Origin: Streptomyces sp. 378
GTDB taxonomy: Bacteria; Actinomycetota; Actinomycetes; Streptomycetales; Streptomycetaceae
NCBI RefSeq assembly: GCF_030124145.1
Contig: NZ_JASKMS010000028.1
Span: 1-64,000, forward strand
Direction: 5' to 3'
Length of the DNA stretch: 64,000 bases
A program made the position numbers and the translations under genes. Positions 1-9,003 of this stretch are shown here, piece by piece. Positions within the stretch are counted from its first letter, which is position 1, and the number at the start of each line of letters is the position of its first letter. A model generated the notes under the pieces. That model was not told the DNA's origin. It searched no databases and was given only the letters and a program-made list of their open reading frames with translations.

Positions 1-62
1 CCTTACAGCGCCGATGGTACTGCAGGGGGGACCCTGTGGGAGAGTAGGACGCCGCCGAACAA
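1..62 (+). rRNA. rrf: 5S ribosomal RNA, 3' part
   Basis: The first ~60 bases match the 3' half of actinobacterial 5S rRNA, including the GCGCCGATGGTACTGC segment, the GTGGGAGAGTAGGACGCC helix and the terminal GCCGAAC. The 5' half lies outside the window. A strong terminator follows directly, so this should be the last gene of an rRNA operon. The exact 3' end is estimated. Confidence 0.93.
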
Positions 63-70
63 TTCTTGTG

Positions 71-102
71 AAAACCCCCGCATCTTCGGATGCGGGGGTT
101 TT
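71..102 (+). terminator. rRNA operon terminator with UUCG tetraloop
   Basis: Perfect 13-bp arms (AAAACCCCCGCAT at 71-83 and its complement at 90-102) close on a C(UUCG)G loop and end in a T run. The A-rich left arm means it could also stop leftward transcription of the convergent regulator gene at 119. Confidence 0.92.
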
Positions 103-118
103 CTGCGTTTCACGCCTT

Positions 119-790
119 TCAGGACGGCTGCACCAGCTTGGTGTCGTATGCCAAAATCACTGCCTGAATGCGATCGCGCGAACCCGTCTTCGCGAGGATG
201 CGGCCCACGTGGGTCTTCACCGTCGACTCCGCCAGGTGGAGGCGGGCGGCTATCTCCGTGTTCGTCCAGCCCTGGCCGATGACCGTGAGGATTTCGCGCT
301 CCCGGTCGGTGAGGGAGGCGAGGCGGGAATCGTCGCCTGTGGCGTCCTCCGCGCCGGGGTCGGCCGGGAGATGGTGGACGTAGGCGTCCAGGAGGCGGCG
401 GGTCAGGCTGGGGGCGACCACCGCGTCGCCCGAGGCGACCGCGCGGACGCCGGCGAGGAGTTCCTCGGGCTGCGCGTCCTTCACGAGGAAGCCGGAGGCA
501 CCCGCGCGCAGGCCGGCGTAGGCGTACTCGTCCAGGTCGAAGGTGGTGACGATCAGGATGCGGGTGCGATCCCCGGCGGCGGTGATGCGGCGGGTCGCCT
601 CGATGCCGTCGAGGCCGGGCATCCGGATGTCCATGAGGACGACGTCGGGGTGGAGCTCGGCCGCCATGCGGACCGCTTCGCTGCCGTTCGCCGCCTCACC
701 CACGACCGTCATGTCGTCCTGGCTTTCCAGCAGCATGCGGGAGCCGAAGCGCTGGAGTGGCTGGTCGTCGGCGATGAGGACGGTGGTCAC
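119..790 (-). CDS. LuxR-family (NarL-type) response regulator
   Basis: A DNA-binding response regulator of 223 residues. The receiver domain has the acidic pair D8-D9 and the phospho-acceptor D54 (VLMDIRMPG). The C-terminal LuxR helix-turn-helix follows a TDREREIL motif and carries TNTEIAARLHLAESTVKTHV. The GTG start is chosen because it overlaps the kinase stop as GTGA and has GGAGG upstream. It should be phosphorylated by the kinase encoded just before it and probably controls the ABC exporter of the same operon. The signal sensed is unknown. Confidence 0.95.
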   Translation of the reverse strand: MTTVLIADDQPLQRFGSRMLLESQDDMTVVGEAANGSEAVRMAAELHPDVVLMDIRMPGLDGIEATRRITAAGDRTRILIVTTFDLDEYAYAGLRAGASGFLVKDAQPEELLAGVRAVASGDAVVAPSLTRRLLDAYVHHLPADPGAEDATGDDSRLASLTDREREILTVIGQGWTNTEIAARLHLAESTVKTHVGRILAKTGSRDRIQAVILAYDTKLVQPS

Positions 791-2031
791 TGCGGGTATT
801 CCTCCGGGAGGTGTAGGCGGACGCGCCACCCCCGCTCCGGGTGAGGGCGTGGGCCGGCCTCAAGTGTGCCGCCGTACAGGGCGGTTCGCTCGCGCATTCC
901 GGGTAGTCCGCGACCGTCCCGGGAGGTGCCGGTGGTGTGGCTGCCGTGGCCTGTGTCGGTGATCGTGACGGTGACGGCGGCCTTCTCCTCGTACGACAGG
1001 GCTATGTCCGCGGTGGTGTCGGGACCCGCGTGTTTCAAGGTGTTGGTGAGGGCTTCCTGGATGACGCGATAGACGGTGAGCTGGCGGCCCGGGGGGAGAG
1101 TGGGGCTGCCGTGGGTGGTGACGCTGACGGGGAGGCCTGCGGCGCGTACGCCGTCGAGGAGCCGGTCGAGGTCGGTGAGACCCGGCTGGGGAGCCAGGTC
1201 CGCCTGTTGTTTCTCTTCCTCGCGCAGGACGTCGAGGAGGCGACGGAGTTCGGTGAGGGCCTGGCGGCTGGTGGTGGCGATGGCGTCGAGGGCCTGGGCG
1301 GCCCGTTCGGGCGATTTGGCGGCCGCGTACCGGCCGCCGTCGGCCAGGCCGGTGATGACGGAGAGGTTGTGGCCGATGATGTCGTGCATCTCGCGGGCGA
1401 TGCGGGCCCGTTCGGCGGCGGTGGCGAGCTGGGCCTGCTGGTCGCGTTCGGTCTCCAGACGACGGGCTCGGTCCTCCAGGGCCGCGGTGTAGTTGCGGCG
1501 GGTGCGGACCGTGACGCCGATGAGGGCGGCCACCGCGGTGGACATCAGATGCGAGCCGATCTGCTGGTCCCAGCTGCCCTCCCCGTGGCGGAGGACCGAG
1601 ACGAGGACCGGGGTGATCACCACGGCCGTCGCCCACCACAGGCCGCGCAGGGGGCGGCGCAGGGCGAGATGGTAGACGAGGACCAGTTGGAGCAGGGCCG
1701 CCTGGAGGGCGGCGCCGGTCCAGGCGTCGACGAGGGCGAACGGGACCATGAAGGCCAGAGCCACGGCGGGACGGGTGCGGCGCCACAGCAGCGGGACCGA
1801 GAGGCCGAGACTCAGGGTGAGGAGCAGCCAGCCGGGCACGTCGAGCTGGTGGGCGTTGTGGCGCCAGCCGCCGCCGGCGTAGTCGATCAGGGCGGCGGTC
1901 ACCCAGAAACCGGTGAAGTGGAGGTCCCACAGCAGCGGGTGGCGTCGGTCGAAGGCGCGCACCTTGTGCGCGAGGCGCTGGGCGTACTCGGTGAGGGGCT
2001 CCGGCGCCCGGTCTTCCGTCACGAGGTCCAT
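787..2031 (-). CDS. NarL-type sensor histidine kinase (HisKA_3)
   Basis: A membrane sensor kinase of about 414 residues. The first ~175 residues hold several hydrophobic segments with no large extracytoplasmic domain. H216 lies in EMHDIIGHNLS, the HisKA_3 phosphorylation motif, followed by an HATPase_c domain with an N-box (QEALTNTLKHA) and a G-box (GRGLPGMRER). The ATG at 2031 is used; a GTG at 2058 overlapping the permease stop as GTGA is equally possible and adds nine residues. It pairs with the downstream regulator and lies in the same operon as an ABC transporter, an arrangement often used for sensing drugs or envelope stress. Confidence 0.93.
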   Translation of the reverse strand: MDLVTEDRAPEPLTEYAQRLAHKVRAFDRRHPLLWDLHFTGFWVTAALIDYAGGGWRHNAHQLDVPGWLLLTLSLGLSVPLLWRRTRPAVALAFMVPFALVDAWTGAALQAALLQLVLVYHLALRRPLRGLWWATAVVITPVLVSVLRHGEGSWDQQIGSHLMSTAVAALIGVTVRTRRNYTAALEDRARRLETERDQQAQLATAAERARIAREMHDIIGHNLSVITGLADGGRYAAAKSPERAAQALDAIATTSRQALTELRRLLDVLREEEKQQADLAPQPGLTDLDRLLDGVRAAGLPVSVTTHGSPTLPPGRQLTVYRVIQEALTNTLKHAGPDTTADIALSYEEKAAVTVTITDTGHGSHTTGTSRDGRGLPGMRERTALYGGTLEAGPRPHPERGWRVRLHLPEEYPQ

Positions 2032-2054
2032 CGTGAGGGTTCCGGCGTCCGGCG

Positions 2055-2834
2055 TCACACGTCTCGGCGGCGCAGGACCAGCGCGGCCGACGCGAGGACC
2101 GTCGCCGTCCACAGGACCATGGCCGCCAGGGCGGTGCCCGGGGAGGCCGCTCCGGGCAGGGGGTCGGCCGTGGTGAGGGCTTCCAGGGCCTTGCCGGGGA
2201 AGTGGCGGACGGCGTCGTCGACGACGGCGTACGGGAGCATGGCCAGGATCTCCGGGAGGATCATGACGAGGCCGATGAAGGCGCCGATGGCCATGGGGAC
2301 CGAGCGGAGCAGGGCGCCGATGCCCAGGGCCAGCACGGCGAGGAGGGTGAGACCGGCCGCGTTGCCGGCGAGGGCGCGCAGGACGCCCGGGTCGCCGAGG
2401 GAGGCCGCCTGGTCGGTGCCGGAGAGGAAGGACTGGGCCAGGGGGAAGGTGAGGAGGTTCGTCGCCAGGGTGAGGGGGAGGGCGACCGCGGCCAGGACGG
2501 CGGCCTTGGACCAGAGGACGGGCAGGCGGCGTGGAACGGCTGTCATGGTGGCGCGGATCTGGCCTGTGGAGTACTCGCCGGCCGTGGCCAGGATGCCCAA
2601 CACCCCCAGGTTGATCTGGGCGAACTGGGTGCCGAGGAGGACGAAGACGACCGTGTCCATGCCGCCTTCGCCCGTGCCGTCGTAGGCGGCGCCGAGGCCC
2701 GCGCCCATGGCGGCGGTGAGGGCGCTGGTGACGGCGAGGGTGTTCCAGGTGGAGCGCAGGGTCCAGAACTTGTGCCACTCGGAGCGCAGGACGCGGGCCG
2801 GGGTCACGCGGTAGGGGAGGGCCGCCGTGGTCAT
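2055..2834 (-). CDS. ABC-2 type transporter permease
   Basis: A 259-residue integral membrane protein with about six hydrophobic segments. Its N-terminus (LRSEWHKFWTLRSTWNTLAV) is typical of ABC-2 permeases of Gram-positive drug or lantibiotic exporters. The start ATG overlaps the ATPase stop as ATGA, so the two are translated together and probably form one exporter. The substrate cannot be deduced. Confidence 0.93.
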   Translation of the reverse strand: MTTAALPYRVTPARVLRSEWHKFWTLRSTWNTLAVTSALTAAMGAGLGAAYDGTGEGGMDTVVFVLLGTQFAQINLGVLGILATAGEYSTGQIRATMTAVPRRLPVLWSKAAVLAAVALPLTLATNLLTFPLAQSFLSGTDQAASLGDPGVLRALAGNAAGLTLLAVLALGIGALLRSVPMAIGAFIGLVMILPEILAMLPYAVVDDAVRHFPGKALEALTTADPLPGAASPGTALAAMVLWTATVLASAALVLRRRDV

Positions 2835-3751
2835 GCCGCTGCTCCTTGCGGGGTCGCCGGGTACTCCACCGCGTCCCGGGTGAGGTCCATGAAGGCCTCC
2901 TCCAAGGAGGCGGTGGTGGGGGTCAGTTCGTAGAGGGGGATGCCGTGGGCGGCTGCCGTGGTGCCGATGTGCCGGGCGTCCGTGCCGCGGATGTGGAGGG
3001 TGCCGGGGGTGCCGGCGGTGATCTCCACGCCGGGGGTGGTGAGGAGGTCCACGAGGGCGGTGGCCTCCGGGGTGACGACCTTGGTGGTGCCGGCGCCGCA
3101 GTGGCGTAGGAAGTCGGTGACGGTGGTGTCGGCGAGGAGGCGGCCGCGGCCGATGATGACGAGGTGTTCTGCGGTGAGGGCCATCTCGCTCATCAGATGG
3201 GAGGAGACGAAGACGGTGCGGCCCTCCGCGGCGAGGGATTTGAGCAGGTTGCGGATCCAGCGGACGCCTTCCGGGTCGAGGCCGTTGACGGGCTCGTCGA
3301 GGAGGAGTGTGGCCGGGTCGCCGAGGAGGGCGGCGGCGATGCCGAGCCGCTGTCCCATGCCCAGGGAGAAGCCCTTGACGCGGCGGTGGGCCACGTCGGT
3401 CAGGCCGGTGAGGGCGAGGACCTGCTCGACCCGGGTGCGGGGGATGCCGTGCGTGTGGGCGAGGGCGCGCAGGTGGTGGTGGGCGGTGCGGCCGGGGTGG
3501 ACCGAGCGGGCCTCCAGCAGGGCGCCGACCTCGGTGAGGGGCGCGGGGTGGGTCGCGTAGGAGCGTCCGGCCACGGTGGCGTGGCCGCGGGTGGGGGCGT
3601 CGAGGCCGAGGAGCATGCGCATGGTGGTGGATTTGCCGGCGCCGTTCGGGCCGAGGAAGCCCGTGACGGCGCCGGGGCGGACGGTGAAGGACAGGTCGGT
3701 GACGACCGTCCGGTCGCCGTAGCGTTTGGTCAGTTCGTGTGCCGTCAGCAT
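2831..3751 (-). CDS. ABC transporter ATP-binding protein (DrrA/BcrA type)
   Basis: A 306-residue ATPase. Visible motifs are Walker A GPNGAGKST, a signature with altered residues (FSLGMGQRLGIA), Walker B LLLDEP and the switch histidine in SSHL. The last ~80 residues match the accessory domain of DrrA/BcrA-like exporter ATPases and end in a SLEEAFMDLT motif. It is the first gene of a leftward operon: ATPase, permease, sensor kinase, response regulator. It probably powers export of a toxic small molecule or lipid. Confidence 0.95.
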   Translation of the reverse strand: MLTAHELTKRYGDRTVVTDLSFTVRPGAVTGFLGPNGAGKSTTMRMLLGLDAPTRGHATVAGRSYATHPAPLTEVGALLEARSVHPGRTAHHHLRALAHTHGIPRTRVEQVLALTGLTDVAHRRVKGFSLGMGQRLGIAAALLGDPATLLLDEPVNGLDPEGVRWIRNLLKSLAAEGRTVFVSSHLMSEMALTAEHLVIIGRGRLLADTTVTDFLRHCGAGTTKVVTPEATALVDLLTTPGVEITAGTPGTLHIRGTDARHIGTTAAAHGIPLYELTPTTASLEEAFMDLTRDAVEYPATPQGAAA

Positions 3752-3844
3752 GCTTCGATGCTCGTGGGCACGGGGGCCGCGGGCGTCGGACCGGCGGGGG
3801 TAATCGGGGTGAGGGGCGTCGTACCCGGGTACTACCGTGTCCGC

Positions 3845-4414
3845 ATGAGCTATGTGATCCGGTCGGTCCGTGCCGGCGAGTGGCCTGCGGCGAAGGAGCT
3901 GCGGCTCGCGGCGCTGCGGGATCCGGTGGCGCACCTGGCGTTCCTGGAGACGTACGAGGAGGCCGCGGCCCGGCCGGACTCGTTCTGGCGGGAGCGGACG
4001 GCCGGGGCCGCCGAGGGCGCGGACAAGGCGCAGCAGATCATCGCCGAGGGGCCGGACGGGCGATGGGTGGGGACCCTGACCGTGCTCGTGGAGGAACCGG
4101 GGACGACCGACTGGGCCGGGTTTCCGGTGGAGCGGAAGCAGGGGCATGTGGTCGCTGTGTTCGTGCGGCCCGAGGAGCGCGGGAGCGGGCTGACCGAGGT
4201 GCTGTTCGACGCGGCGCTGGAGTGGGCGTGGGGGCGGGGCCTTGAGCGGGTGCGGCTCATCGTGCACGAGGAGAACGGGCGGGCGCAGCGGTTCTACCGG
4301 CGGGTGGGGTTCCTGCCGAGCGGGGTGACGGTGCCGTTGGGGGACGTCGGGGAGCGGGAGTTGGAGTTCGTCCTCGAGCGCGGCGCTGTGGGAACGCCCT
4401 TCTCAGACCGGTAG
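3845..4414 (+). CDS. GNAT-family N-acetyltransferase
   Basis: A 189-residue acetyltransferase. The acetyl-CoA segment VAVFVRPEERGSGLTEVLFD and the C-terminal NGRAQRFYRRVGFLPSG motif are characteristic of GNAT enzymes. It is divergent from the ABC operon, and its last 12 bases overlap the convergent VirD4-like gene. The substrate is unknown; similar Streptomyces proteins act on small amines or antibiotics. Confidence 0.9.
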   Translation: MSYVIRSVRAGEWPAAKELRLAALRDPVAHLAFLETYEEAAARPDSFWRERTAGAAEGADKAQQIIAEGPDGRWVGTLTVLVEEPGTTDWAGFPVERKQGHVVAVFVRPEERGSGLTEVLFDAALEWAWGRGLERVRLIVHEENGRAQRFYRRVGFLPSGVTVPLGDVGERELEFVLERGAVGTPFSDR

Positions 4415-6013
4415 TTCGTCGTGCGGCCAGCGGGCGCGGCCCTGTTCGCGGGACCGGAGCAGGGCCAGGGTCGGCATGCCCCGGTCCGCTCCGGTGGCCA
4501 GCAGCTCCGGGAGTTGGGGAAGCGGGGCCACGGCCGCGACGTCGTCCAGGACGAGCGTCATTGGTGGGTCGAGGCGACCGGCCGATGACCGTTCGGCCAT
4601 GTGCCGGCCGCGCTCGACCACGCTCGAGACGAGGGCCGTCAGGAGGGGCATGGCGCCCGGGTTCGTCCTGGGGTCCTCGATGGATTCCCCCACCACATAA
4701 AGCGTGCCCCCTTCGTGGACGAAGGAATCCAAGGCGAGGGCATCAGTTCGGTTGGGAGTGCAGGCTTCGCGGATGTTGACCGTGGAGAGGGCCGTGAGGG
4801 CGCGGGTGGTCAACTGCTGGGCCATGTCGCGTCGTTCGGGGTGGGCAGTGAGGGCGCCTTCGAGTTCACCGGCGGAACCGGGGGCGGCCTTGGGGTTGGT
4901 GCGCAGGATGCGTACGGCGTCCTGGAGCTGGGTGCCCTGGGACCAGCGGTGGACATGGCGGATGGTGCGGCCGTCGATCGCGGCGGCGTGCAGGTAGCTC
5001 CGCAGCAGGGTGGCGGCGGTGTCGCTGACCGCCTGGTCGAGTTTGGCGGTGGGGCGGACGGGGGTGAGCAGGGCGGTGGCCCTTCGCGTCGCCGTGTCCC
5101 GGTCCTCGCAGCCGGCGGTGGGGGACCAGTGGAGGCGGGACGGGGTGTCGCAGAGGTGGGTGGGGTCGTAGAGGTGGGTGGGGCCGAGTTTGGCTCTGGC
5201 GTCCTTGGTGTCCTGCCAGACGGAGGGGTTCGAGGTGACGACGAGAGCGGGGCCCTCGGCGTCGCGTACCGCCTGGGTCGCGGTGGCCTGGCGGGTCTCC
5301 CTCGGGGCCACGAGGATTCTTTCCCGTTCGCCCACCTGTTCCTGCGCGAAGAGGGCTGCCGGGGTGGTGGGGATGGCCGTCGCGGGTGCGGTTGTCTGCG
5401 GGGCGGGCGTTGCCGTCGGATGCGGGGGGCCGCCGGGCGCGGGCGTGGGTTCCAGGACGTGGGTGGGCTCGGGGGCCGCACGGCGGGGGGTGGGGACCTC
5501 GTGCGGTGTGGTCGTCGTCGGGGCGTCGTGCTGGACCGGTCGCGGGACGTCGTGCTGGACCGGTCCCTGTACGTCCTGCTGCGCGGGTCCCGGGGCGTCG
5601 TGCTGCGTCGGCGGTCCCGCTGCGTACGTCGCCTTCTCCGCCCGGCGCCACGCCCGGACCGCTCGCCACCGGGCCAGCGTGCCCATCACGAACACCGTGA
5701 GGACGACCAGGATCATCAGCTGGCCGATGAACAGGCCCCAGAACAGGCCGTAGCCGGAGAGTTCGCCGGGGGGTGTGCCGGGCCAGGCGCCCGGGATGTC
5801 GTGGGGCTCGGCGATGAGGCCGCGCATCGCCGGCGGGGTGCGGGTGAAGGTGACGCCGGACGGCCAGGAGCCGTGGGCGAACAGGGCGGCGAGGCCCGTG
5901 GCCGTCCACACCAGCACGGTCATGCCGAGGAGGAACGCGAGTATGCCGACCAGCAGGCCGTCGGGGATGCCCCCCTGGGTGCCGCGCCGGGTGTGGCGGT
6001 CGTCCGGTCTCAC
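4403..6013 (-). CDS. VirD4/TraG-like protein lacking a P-loop
   Basis: A 536-residue protein at the end of a type IV secretion-like operon. Two transmembrane segments (about 19-46 and 90-113) match the VirD4 N-terminus. Residues ~130-215 form a Pro/Gln-rich linker with repeats of a QHDVPGP-like unit. The ATPase-like region keeps a Walker B-like MTLVLDDVAA (~485-494) followed by ATGADRGMPTLAL, the usual VirD4 context. Where the Walker A belongs (~232-244) the sequence reads ILVAPRETRQAT, with no GK[ST]. The protein also ends about 45 residues after Walker B, earlier than canonical coupling proteins. The GTG start has GGGGAGGA upstream. A role as a non-hydrolysing coupling protein or docking subunit is inferred. 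Confidence 0.8.
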   Translation of the reverse strand: MRPDDRHTRRGTQGGIPDGLLVGILAFLLGMTVLVWTATGLAALFAHGSWPSGVTFTRTPPAMRGLIAEPHDIPGAWPGTPPGELSGYGLFWGLFIGQLMILVVLTVFVMGTLARWRAVRAWRRAEKATYAAGPPTQHDAPGPAQQDVQGPVQHDVPRPVQHDAPTTTTPHEVPTPRRAAPEPTHVLEPTPAPGGPPHPTATPAPQTTAPATAIPTTPAALFAQEQVGERERILVAPRETRQATATQAVRDAEGPALVVTSNPSVWQDTKDARAKLGPTHLYDPTHLCDTPSRLHWSPTAGCEDRDTATRRATALLTPVRPTAKLDQAVSDTAATLLRSYLHAAAIDGRTIRHVHRWSQGTQLQDAVRILRTNPKAAPGSAGELEGALTAHPERRDMAQQLTTRALTALSTVNIREACTPNRTDALALDSFVHEGGTLYVVGESIEDPRTNPGAMPLLTALVSSVVERGRHMAERSSAGRLDPPMTLVLDDVAAVAPLPQLPELLATGADRGMPTLALLRSREQGRARWPHDELPV

Positions 6014-6030
6014 GCGTCCTCCCCTTGCGC

Positions 6031-7440
6031 CTACGCCACCGTCGATTCGGAGTCGCCCAGGTGGTGTTCCACGAAGGCCGCGGCCCGTTCCTCCGCCTCG
6101 ATCTCGGCGGCGCGCAGGGCGTCGTCCGCGAGGTCGGCGGAGGACTGGGTCATCGCGCGGTCGGTGAACACCAGGGGGCGTTCGGTCTCCGTGACCAGGT
6201 GTTTGACGACCTGGACGTTGCCGTTGACGTCCCAGACGGCGATGCCGGGGGTCAGCGTCGGGATGATCTCCACCGCCCACCTGGGCAGCCCCAGCACCCG
6301 TCCCGTCGCCCTCGCCTCGTCGGCCTTCTGGGCGTAGATCGTCCTCGTCGACGCCATCTTCAGGATCGCCGCCGCCTCCTTGGCCGCCGCGCCGTCGACG
6401 ACGTCCGAGAGGTGGTGGACGACCGCTACGAAGGACAGGCCCAGGCGGCGGCCGAACTTCAGCAGGCGCTGGAAGAGCTGGGCGACGAAGGGGCTGTTGA
6501 TGATGTGCCAGGCCTCCTCGACGAGGAAGATGCGCTTCTTCCGGTCGGGGCGGATCCAGGTGTGCTCCAGCCACACGCCGACGATGGCCATGAGGATGGG
6601 CATGGCGATGGAGTTGCGGTCGATGTGGGACAGGTCGAAGACGATGAGCGGGGCGTCCAGGTCGATGCCGACCGTGGTGGGGCCGTCGAACATGCCGCGC
6701 AGGTCACCGTCGACCAGACGGTCCAGGACCAGGGCGACGTCCAGGCCCCAGGCCCGTACGTCGTCTATGGCGACGTTCATCGCCTCGGCCGACTCGGGCT
6801 CGGGGTGGCGCAGCTGCTCGACGATGTCGGTCAGGACCGGCTGGCGGTCGACGATCGTCTCGTTGACGTAGGCGTGCGCGACCTTGAGGGCGAAGCCGGA
6901 GCGCTCGTCCAGGCCGTGGCCCATCGCGACCTCGATGATCGTGCGGAGCAGGGCCAGCTGGCCCGTGGTGGTGATCGCGGGGTCGAGCGGGTTGAGGCGG
7001 ATGCCCATGTCCAGGGCCGCCATCGGGTCCAGCCGGATGGGGGTTATGCCCAGCTCCTGCGCGATGAGGTTCCACTCGCCGACGCCGTCCTCTCCCTGGG
7101 CGTCCAGGACGACGACCTGGCGGTCGCGGAAGCGGAGCTGGCGCAGGACGTACGTCTTCTCCAGCGCCGACTTGCCGTTGCCGGACTCCCCGAGGACCAG
7201 CCAGTGGGGGGCAGGCAGTTGCTGGCCGTAGAGCTGGAAGGGGTCGTAGATGTAGCCCTTTCCGGAGTACACCTCGCGGCCGATGATGACGCCGGAGTCG
7301 CCGAGGCCGGGGGCGGCGGTCGGGAGGTAGACCGCCTGGGCCTGGCCCGTGGACGTGCGCACCGGGAGCCTGGTCGTCTCCACCTTCCCGAACAGGAAGG
7401 AGGTGAAGGCGTCGGTGAGGACGGACAGCGGATCCCGCAT
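6031..7440 (-). CDS. VirB4-like type IV secretion ATPase
   Basis: A 469-residue cytoplasmic ATPase with Walker A GESGNGKS (84-91), Walker B IFLVEE (~304-309), and a following VAVVHHLSDV segment that corresponds to the conserved motif after Walker B in VirB4/TraC proteins. It probably drives assembly or operation of the secretion channel. The ATG is preceded by GGAGGTAGG at the end of the upstream gene, and the gap to that gene is only six bases. It is shorter than Gram-negative VirB4, whose N-terminal domain appears to be supplied here by the upstream protein. Confidence 0.9.
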   Translation of the reverse strand: MRDPLSVLTDAFTSFLFGKVETTRLPVRTSTGQAQAVYLPTAAPGLGDSGVIIGREVYSGKGYIYDPFQLYGQQLPAPHWLVLGESGNGKSALEKTYVLRQLRFRDRQVVVLDAQGEDGVGEWNLIAQELGITPIRLDPMAALDMGIRLNPLDPAITTTGQLALLRTIIEVAMGHGLDERSGFALKVAHAYVNETIVDRQPVLTDIVEQLRHPEPESAEAMNVAIDDVRAWGLDVALVLDRLVDGDLRGMFDGPTTVGIDLDAPLIVFDLSHIDRNSIAMPILMAIVGVWLEHTWIRPDRKKRIFLVEEAWHIINSPFVAQLFQRLLKFGRRLGLSFVAVVHHLSDVVDGAAAKEAAAILKMASTRTIYAQKADEARATGRVLGLPRWAVEIIPTLTPGIAVWDVNGNVQVVKHLVTETERPLVFTDRAMTQSSADLADDALRAAEIEAEERAAAFVEHHLGDSESTVA

Positions 7441-7446
7441 CAGGTC

Positions 7447-9003
7447 CTACCTCCGAATGCCGGTGGCGAAGGGAAGGGTGTTCACGAAGGCGCGGTGGTG
7501 CTCGCGGTCGCACCACTCCAGCTTCAGGTACGACTTTCCCGCCGAGGCCCTTATCGTCCGCTTGTCGCGGGCGAGGGCGTCGGGGGAGCGCGAGGAGACG
7601 GTGATGTAGCCGACGAGGTTCACCCCGGCGGCGCCGCTGGCGAGGTCCTCGCCGCGCTGGTCGAGCCGGGAGTTCGCGGCCACGTCGCGCGGGTCGACGG
7701 TGCGGTTCATCTTGGCGGCGCGGGAGGCCTCGGCCTCGTCGTTGGTCTTCTCCGTCAGCATGCGCTCGATGGCGACCTCGGTGGGTTCGAGGTCCATGGT
7801 GACGGCGACCGTGCGGATGACGTCCGGGGTGTGCACGAGGAGCGGGGCGAGGAAGTTGACGCCGACGGGGGTCATCGGCCACTCCTTCACCCAGGCGGTG
7901 GCGTGGCACCAGGGGGCGCGGGTGGAGGACTCGCGGGTCTTGGCCTGGAGGTAGGTGGGCTCCATGGCGTCCAGCTCGGCCGGCCAGGCGTTGCGTTTCG
8001 TCATCGCCTGGATGTGGTCGATCGGGTGGTCCGGGTCGTACATGGAGTGGATCAGCGAGGACAGCCGTCCCTGGCCCAGGGGCTGCCGGACGCGGATGTC
8101 CGCCTCCTGCAGGCGCGAGCAGATGTCGGTGAGCTCGCGGGCCATGACGACGGCGAGTCCGGCGTCCCGGTCGACCTTGCCGCCGTGGGCGCGGGCGGCG
8201 CGGGCCATGGCGTTGGCCTCGGCGGCGAGGTCGCGGGTGTAGTGCATGCAGGCGACGAGGTAGGCGCGGTGCTGCTCGCTGCTGGTGGACACCATCGACT
8301 GGAGCTGGTCGTAGGACCCCTGGAGCCACGGCAGGGCCTTGTCGTCGCCGCGGACGGCGACGTCCTTGGCGTGGGCGTCCGGGTCGGCCGGGAGGGTGCG
8401 GGCCAGCATCTGGATGCGGGTGACGAAACCGTCGCCGTTGGCCACGTGCTTGAGCAGGGTGCCGAAGCGGTCGACGAGGGCCTCCTGGTCCTCGCTGTCG
8501 CGCAGGCCGACGCCCGGGCCCTCGATCTCGATGGCGGCGGTGACGGTCTTGCGGTCGGCGTGCAGGAGCACGGCGATCTCGTCGGGGCCGAAGGGGGCGG
8601 CCAGCCAGGTGATGCGGCCGATGCCAGGGGGCGGGCCGATCTCCACCTCGCGGCCGTCCAGCCGGGTGCCGGCCTCGATGACGGCGGAGCGGTAGGTGGT
8701 GCCCCGCTTCAGGGTCCGCTTGTAGCTGCGGTTGATCTCGAACCACTTGTAGAAGGTGCGGTGCTTGTAGGGCACGTACACCGCGGCCAGCGCCAGCATC
8801 GGGAACCCGGCGAGCAGCACGATGCGCAGGGACAGCACCGGGACGAGGAGCCCGCACATCATGCCGAGGAACGCGCCCACGACGATCAGGGCGATCTCGC
8901 CGGTCTCGCGGTTGCGGCCGATGATCGCGTTCGGCCGGGCGCGGCCGATCAGATACGTCCGGCGGGGCGTGACCGGATGGGACACGTGGGACTCGGTCGT
9001 CAA
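7447..9003 (-). CDS. SCO6880-family type IV secretion protein (VirB3/VirB4-N-like)
   Basis: A 518-residue protein whose start YLIGRARPNAIIGRNRETGE and two hydrophobic segments (~35-80) resemble PrgI/VirB3-type membrane anchors of Gram-positive T4SS. The rest is a soluble domain without a P-loop, which probably acts as the N-terminal half of a split VirB4. The start is a TTG that overlaps the previous stop as TTGA and has a strong GGAGGTGAA upstream. The family name is from memory; function is inferred from operon context. Confidence 0.85.
   Translation of the reverse strand: MTTESHVSHPVTPRRTYLIGRARPNAIIGRNRETGEIALIVVGAFLGMMCGLLVPVLSLRIVLLAGFPMLALAAVYVPYKHRTFYKWFEINRSYKRTLKRGTTYRSAVIEAGTRLDGREVEIGPPPGIGRITWLAAPFGPDEIAVLLHADRKTVTAAIEIEGPGVGLRDSEDQEALVDRFGTLLKHVANGDGFVTRIQMLARTLPADPDAHAKDVAVRGDDKALPWLQGSYDQLQSMVSTSSEQHRAYLVACMHYTRDLAAEANAMARAARAHGGKVDRDAGLAVVMARELTDICSRLQEADIRVRQPLGQGRLSSLIHSMYDPDHPIDHIQAMTKRNAWPAELDAMEPTYLQAKTRESSTRAPWCHATAWVKEWPMTPVGVNFLAPLLVHTPDVIRTVAVTMDLEPTEVAIERMLTEKTNDEAEASRAAKMNRTVDPRDVAANSRLDQRGEDLASGAAGVNLVGYITVSSRSPDALARDKRTIRASAGKSYLKLEWCDREHHRAFVNTLPFATGIRR

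Noticed and set aside
5520-5620. Imperfect ~36-bp direct repeats
   Set aside because: They lie inside the VirD4-like gene and encode its Pro/Gln-rich linker, so the coding repeat explains them.
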